Positions 59,347-64,000 of a stretch of 64,000 nucleotides of DNA are shown here, one piece after another. Location of the stretch: the NCBI GenBank assembly GCA_030550555.1, contig JAUQPD010000016.1, positions 1 through 64,000 of the forward strand. The letters run 5' to 3'. Within the stretch, counting starts at the first letter, position 1, and each line of letters begins with the position of its first letter. The notes beneath the pieces were generated by a model. It was not told the DNA's origin, made no database searches, and saw only the letters and a program-made list of their open reading frames with translations. The translations under genes and the position numbers were made by a program. This DNA comes from Thermodesulfobacteriota bacterium. GTDB lineage: Bacteria; Desulfobacterota; Thermodesulfobacteria; Thermodesulfobacteriales; Thermodesulfobacteriaceae.

Positions 59347-61341
59347 ATGTTACATGAATATCTGTTTTCTCTTGTAATAGCCTTTCTCATTGCCCTTCCA
59401 CTCACTGCCCTTGTAATTAAGTTTAGACTACCCTCTCTTGTAGGGTTCCTGGTTACAGGTATCCTCATAGGGCCTGCAGGCCTTGGCATAATCAAGGATC
59501 CCCATCTTATTGAGGGCTTGGCAGAACTTGGAATAATCTTGCTCATGTTTTTATTGGGAGTGGAATTTTCCATTAAGAAACTTCTTGGCTATCGCAAAGA
59601 GGTCTTTCTTGGGGGATTTCTTCAAGTCGTTCTAACAGTTCTGTTAGTTGCTATCCTTACAAACACATTACTCGGATATGAGTTTTCAGTTAGCATCTTC
59701 TATGGTTCACTTATTGCCTGTAGTAGCACTGCAGTCGTTCTAAAACTCCTAATGAAAAGAGGTGAATTAAATACACCATATGGACGATATATATTTGGCA
59801 TCCTAATTTTTCAAGATCTATTTGTTATTGTAGTTATGCTTACTTTACCACTTCTTGCAGGAAAAGGTATATCTGTCTCTGCAATTTTTTATACTTTAAT
59901 TAAATCACTATTTATAATTTCCGTCATTTTTGTAGTTAGTCTAAAAATTGTTCCTTATGTTCTTTATACAATTGTAAAAATAAGAAGTAGAGAATTATTC
60001 TTAATAAGTATATTTTTAATATCTCTTGGGACTGCTTTATTCAGTTATAAACTTGGGCTTTCTATGGCACTTGGGGCTTTTCTTGCTGGAATCGTAATTT
60101 CAGAATCTGAAATTGCCTATCAGACAATGGCAGAGGTCAAACCTCTTAAAGAGCTTTTTATGGCTATGTTTTTCATTTCTGTGGGAATGCTTCTTAATCC
60201 TGAGATTCTTCTTGCTGAACCTGTGGTTACCATAGGATCTTTTCTTACTATTTTTGTAGTTAAAGTCTTCATTATCTTCTTTGTGGTATTGTTTTTGAGT
60301 GGAAGTTTGAAAGTCTCCCTTCTTTCAGCTTTCTATCTCTTTCAGATTGGGGAGTTTTCCTTTGTGCTTGCCCTTGAGGGTGGCAAGTATGAGCTTTTTT
60401 CTGAAAGGGCCTATCAAATCTTTATAAGTGCTTCTATTTTGACCTTAATGGCAACTCCTTTCATAATTGAGTTAGCTCATAAATTTTCTGACCTACTCCT
60501 TGAGAGGTTCTTTCCCAAAAAGTTCGCACTTGATACTAAAAGGAGAGAACAGGAGGAAGAGAGATTATACGAACATACTATTGTTGTAGGTTATGGGGTT
60601 TGTGGGAAAAATGTAGTATATGGGTTAAAGCTTCTTAAGATACCTTATGTAATTCTTGAGCTCAATCCAACTACAGTAAAGACTTACAAGAAAAAAGGAG
60701 AACCGATATACTTTGCAGATGCTACACACCCAGAGATATTAAAGAAATTTGGTATACACAGAGCAAAAGCCTTAGTGATTGCAATCAGTGATCATATTGC
60801 TGTAAGAAAAATAATTCAAATAGCTAGACATTTTAATCCCAATATTTACATAATAGTTAGAACACAATTTGTTGCAGAAATTGATGAATTGCTCCGCTTA
60901 GGAGCAGATGAAGTTGTTCCTGAAGAGTTTGAAGCATCAATTGAACTTTTTTCCAAGGTGCTTGAGTTTTATAAGATTCCAAAGAATGTGATTAATGAAC
61001 TTGTAGAGGAAATCAAAAGTGGTCACTACGAAGCCCTAAGAACCGAGGATAAAAGATTAAAAATAAGCTACACCGTAAAAGAGTTGTGGAAACTGATTAA
61101 TTTTAAAACCTATCTTGTGAAAGAGGGAAGCTTTCTCGTAGGACAGAGTATTAAAAGATTGGATCTACGTGCTAAAACTGGAGCAACAATCGTTGCAATC
61201 CAAAGAGGAGAAGAGCTTATTCTTAACCCCGCCCCCAACGAAACCCTATTAGAAGGTGATATCCTATTCATTATGGGATCAGAGGATCAACTCAGAAGGG
61301 TCTTTAAGTATTTAGAGTATCCTCTTGATGTCATGTATTGA
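59347..61341 (+). CDS. CPA2/Kef-type cation:proton antiporter with TrkA-N and TrkA-C domains
   Basis: Na+/H+ exchanger TM region, VVGYGVCGKNVVYGL Rossmann motif, C-terminal TrkA-C. Confidence 0.93.
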   Translation: MLHEYLFSLVIAFLIALPLTALVIKFRLPSLVGFLVTGILIGPAGLGIIKDPHLIEGLAELGIILLMFLLGVEFSIKKLLGYRKEVFLGGFLQVVLTVLLVAILTNTLLGYEFSVSIFYGSLIACSSTAVVLKLLMKRGELNTPYGRYIFGILIFQDLFVIVVMLTLPLLAGKGISVSAIFYTLIKSLFIISVIFVVSLKIVPYVLYTIVKIRSRELFLISIFLISLGTALFSYKLGLSMALGAFLAGIVISESEIAYQTMAEVKPLKELFMAMFFISVGMLLNPEILLAEPVVTIGSFLTIFVVKVFIIFFVVLFLSGSLKVSLLSAFYLFQIGEFSFVLALEGGKYELFSERAYQIFISASILTLMATPFIIELAHKFSDLLLERFFPKKFALDTKRREQEEERLYEHTIVVGYGVCGKNVVYGLKLLKIPYVILELNPTTVKTYKKKGEPIYFADATHPEILKKFGIHRAKALVIAISDHIAVRKIIQIARHFNPNIYIIVRTQFVAEIDELLRLGADEVVPEEFEASIELFSKVLEFYKIPKNVINELVEEIKSGHYEALRTEDKRLKISYTVKELWKLINFKTYLVKEGSFLVGQSIKRLDLRAKTGATIVAIQRGEELILNPAPNETLLEGDILFIMGSEDQLRRVFKYLEYPLDVMY

Positions 61342-61457
61342 TATCAAAAATTATCAAAAATTTCCCTGGCCTCGTTATAAGGCCCTAAAAAAATACAAGA
61401 TCAAGCCTAACAGCTAATTCGTTCTTGTTTGTTAGAGTGATCGATTTTAAATCCGCG

Positions 61458-61486
61458 TTGACAATGGTTTAACTTTCTTTTAAAAT
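61458..61486 (+). promoter_or_regulatory. Sigma70-type promoter TTGACA-N17-TAAAAT upstream of pstS
   Basis: Direct match with optimal spacing; SD-like GGGGG before ATG 61514. Confidence 0.75.
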
Positions 61487-61513
61487 TAGAGCAAACCCGA
61501 AGCAGGGGGAAAT

Positions 61514-62539
61514 ATGAAAAAAATTCTTGTTCTTTTTATTTTTACTGCTATTCTTTTTTCCTGCAAGGGAAAAGAGGAAGCTCCTAAGGCCCCTGGGAAG
61601 ACCTTGAATGGTGCAGGAGCCACATTTCCTTATCCTCTATACTCTTCCTGGGCTTCAAGCTATTATAAAGAGACTGGTAAAAAAGTTAACTATCAATCAA
61701 TTGGTTCTGGCGGGGGAATCAGGCAGATCACAGAGAGGACTGTTGATTTCGGTGCAAGCGATATGCCCCTAAAGCCCGAGGAACTTGAAGAAAAGAAACT
61801 TCTACAATTTCCAACAGTAATTGGTGGAGTAGTAGTGGCAGTAAATATCCCTGAATTAGGCGAAAAAACCCTTGTGCTTGACGGGAATACCCTTTGTAAA
61901 ATCTTTCTTGGAGATATTAAAACCTGGGATGATCCTCAGCTTAAGGCCCTAAATCCAGGGCTAAATCTCCCTTCCAAGCCTATTACACCTGTGTATAGGT
62001 CTGACGGGTCAGGTACGACAGCTATTTTCACTCATTATCTTGTGGATGTTTGTCCAAAGTGGGCAAAAGAGATTGGCTTTGGGACTTCAGTGAATTTCAG
62101 AGTTGGAATCGGTGCCAAGGGAAATGAGGGGGTTGCTAACTATGTTAAGAGAACGCCATATACTATTGGTTATTTGGAATACGCCTATGCTATTCAAAAT
62201 AAGATCCCTGTGACAAATCTAAAAAATTCTCAGGGTAAAATAGTTTCTCCATCTGTTGAGACCTTTAAGGAGGCTGCCAAGACCAGTAAGCTTGATCCAG
62301 CAAAACACTTTTACACATGGATGACCAATGCACCAGGTGAAAATTCTTGGCCCATTGCAGGGGCAACCTACATCCTTCTCGCTAAGGAAAAAGTTGAAGT
62401 AAACAAGGAGGTTGTTAAATTTTTTGATTGGGCTTTTAGCCAGGGCGACAAGTCAGCTCTTGATTTGCACTATGTCCCTCTTCCTGAAGAAGTTAAGGCA
62501 CAAATTAGGGAATATTGGAAAAGCCAAGGTCTTTACTGA
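61514..62539 (+). CDS. pstS: Phosphate ABC transporter substrate-binding lipoprotein
   Basis: Lipobox ILFSC; NGAGATFPYPLYSSWA, SGGGIRQI, YRSDGSGTT. Confidence 0.96.
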   Translation: MKKILVLFIFTAILFSCKGKEEAPKAPGKTLNGAGATFPYPLYSSWASSYYKETGKKVNYQSIGSGGGIRQITERTVDFGASDMPLKPEELEEKKLLQFPTVIGGVVVAVNIPELGEKTLVLDGNTLCKIFLGDIKTWDDPQLKALNPGLNLPSKPITPVYRSDGSGTTAIFTHYLVDVCPKWAKEIGFGTSVNFRVGIGAKGNEGVANYVKRTPYTIGYLEYAYAIQNKIPVTNLKNSQGKIVSPSVETFKEAAKTSKLDPAKHFYTWMTNAPGENSWPIAGATYILLAKEKVEVNKEVVKFFDWAFSQGDKSALDLHYVPLPEEVKAQIREYWKSQGLY

Positions 62540-63472
62540 ATGATTTCCTCAAAAAAAGAATATCTATTTAACGCCTTTTTTCTGTTGATAACTGGTCTTA
62601 GTGCTTTTCTCATTATTGTTCTCCTCTTAGGAATCTTTGTTGTCCTTTTTAGTGAATCTCTACCAGCTATAAAAAAATTTGGTTTTGTTAAGTTTATCAC
62701 CACTCCCACATGGGATCCAGTTAGGGAGATTTTTGGTGGTGCGATACCTCTGTTTGGAACATTAGTAACTTCTTTTTTAGCTCTAATAATTGCAGTTCCT
62801 ATAGCTCTTGGAATTGCTATCTTTATTTCAGAGGTCGCACCTCGTTCTGTCAAAGAACCAATTGGGACAGCTATTGAATTGCTTGCTGCTATACCCAGTA
62901 TAATTTATGGAATGTGGGGTCTTTTTACACTTGCTCCCCTTCAGGCAAAATATGTAGAACCCTTTCTTCAAAGCACTCTCGGAAAACTGCCATACATTGG
63001 GAAGCTCTTTTCAGGAGTCCCCCTTGGTATAGATCTTCTCACTGCAAGTTTGATTTTGAGTATTATGATTATTCCCTTCACCGCTTCAATTGCTCGCGAT
63101 GCCTTTCAACTTGTCCCCGCAGTCTTAAAAGAGTCTGCCTACGGCCTTGGAGCAACCAAGTGGGAGGTAATCAAGGATGTGATGATACCCTACTGTAAAC
63201 TAGGGATTCTCGGAGGGATAGGTCTTTCACTTGGAAGGGCATTAGGAGAAACAATGGCTGTTGCTTTCGTTCTGGGAAATCTCAATCAATTCCCATCTTC
63301 ACTTTTCTCTCCAACAACTACAGTAACCGTAAAGTTAGCAAACGAATTTACTGAAGCAGAAAAGGATATACATCTTGCCTCTCTTTTTTATCTCGCATTG
63401 CTACTTTTTATTATGAGTTTTACCATATTAGCCATTGCCAAATATCTTATTCAAAGAACTCGTAATAGATGA
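62540..63472 (+). CDS. pstC: Phosphate ABC transporter permease PstC
   Basis: PTWDPVREIFGGAIPLFGTL, AAIPSIIYGMWG, LSLGRALGETMAVAFVLGN. Confidence 0.96.
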   Translation: MISSKKEYLFNAFFLLITGLSAFLIIVLLLGIFVVLFSESLPAIKKFGFVKFITTPTWDPVREIFGGAIPLFGTLVTSFLALIIAVPIALGIAIFISEVAPRSVKEPIGTAIELLAAIPSIIYGMWGLFTLAPLQAKYVEPFLQSTLGKLPYIGKLFSGVPLGIDLLTASLILSIMIIPFTASIARDAFQLVPAVLKESAYGLGATKWEVIKDVMIPYCKLGILGGIGLSLGRALGETMAVAFVLGNLNQFPSSLFSPTTTVTVKLANEFTEAEKDIHLASLFYLALLLFIMSFTILAIAKYLIQRTRNR

Positions 63473-64000
63473 GGAAGAGGAAAATTATTAATAAAATAGC
63501 CCTAACAATTTGTTTTTTTACCGCTCTTTGGGGTCTTTTTTGGCTTTTTTTTATTATTTTCGATGTCATACAACATGGGATAACTGCTCTCACTCCTTCT
63601 TTAATACTAAATGATCCTACTCCTCCTGATGTGCCTGGAGGCGGTCTTAAACACGCTATAATTGGTCATCTATTAATAACGATAACAGCAACTTTGATAG
63701 GTGTGCCGATTGGAGTTCTTGGAGGAACTTTTCTTGCAGAGTATGGGCGAAACTGGAGGGTTTCCCGTATAATCAGTTTTCTTGCTGATACTATGGTAAG
63801 TGTTCCTGCTATTATTGTTGGTGCCTTTGTTTATGCAATTTTAGTTAAACCTTTTGGACATTTCAGTGGGTTTGCTGGTGCGGTAGCTCTGGCCATAATT
63901 ATGATTCCAGTAATTGTAAGAACAACTGAGAATATGCTATCACTTATTCCCTGGACCTTAAGGGAGGCAGCCTTTGCCTTAGGGGCTCCCTATTATAAGG
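63469..64000 (+). CDS. pstA: Phosphate ABC transporter permease PstA (truncated by window end)
   Basis: ATGA overlap with pstC; GGGLKHAIIGHLLITITATLIGVPIGVLGGTFLAEYG, TMVSVPAIIVGAF. Confidence 0.93.
   Translation, partial: MRKRKIINKIALTICFFTALWGLFWLFFIIFDVIQHGITALTPSLILNDPTPPDVPGGGLKHAIIGHLLITITATLIGVPIGVLGGTFLAEYGRNWRVSRIISFLADTMVSVPAIIVGAFVYAILVKPFGHFSGFAGAVALAIIMIPVIVRTTENMLSLIPWTLREAAFALGAPYYK

Noticed and set aside
61361-61400. Possible terminator GGCCT-N7-AGGCC after the Kef-type antiporter
   Set aside because: Only a 5-bp stem and no U tract on the relevant strand.

Overview
The window is a dense bacterial chromosome segment of about 64 kb, with no mobile element, CRISPR array or recognisable defence island. 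Low GC content, gene content (group-1-type NiFe hydrogenase, LL-diaminopimelate aminotransferase, persulfide/rhodanese enzymes, LptD) and protein similarities suggest a thermophilic, anaerobic, diderm Thermodesulfobacteriota-like organism; this is inference. I support about 55 CDS, one tRNA-Gln(CTG), RNase P RNA (rnpB, minus strand), and several promoters, operators and terminators. Main loci: a NiFe hydrogenase pair; orphan encapsulin-type ferritin-like domain; lptD; fur-feoA-feoB; IMPase-Nudix fusion; degenerate-REC GGDEF protein; DUF4212/SSS symporter + DUF294 + DnaQ-like module beside an MFS-CBS fusion; rnpB; mreB; a packed folK-dapL-ino1-gyrA-plsC-trpG-trpE-hisS-persulfide reductase run; TAXI-TRAP/malic enzyme/SDH; radical SAM-B12 + EmrAB; thiC; Kef antiporter; pstSCA. 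Strongest oddities: (1) a group-1-like hydrogenase whose small subunit stops exactly at the domain boundary, lacking the medial/distal FeS-cluster domain and any visible Tat signal; (2) a stand-alone ferritin-like protein closely resembling the N-terminal cargo domain of Pyrococcus encapsulin, with no shell gene nearby; (3) folK apparently starting at ATT; (4) helically phased direct repeats upstream of a rhodanese-fused CoA-disulfide/persulfide reductase; (5) two adjacent transporter systems that both carry CBS-domain regulation.
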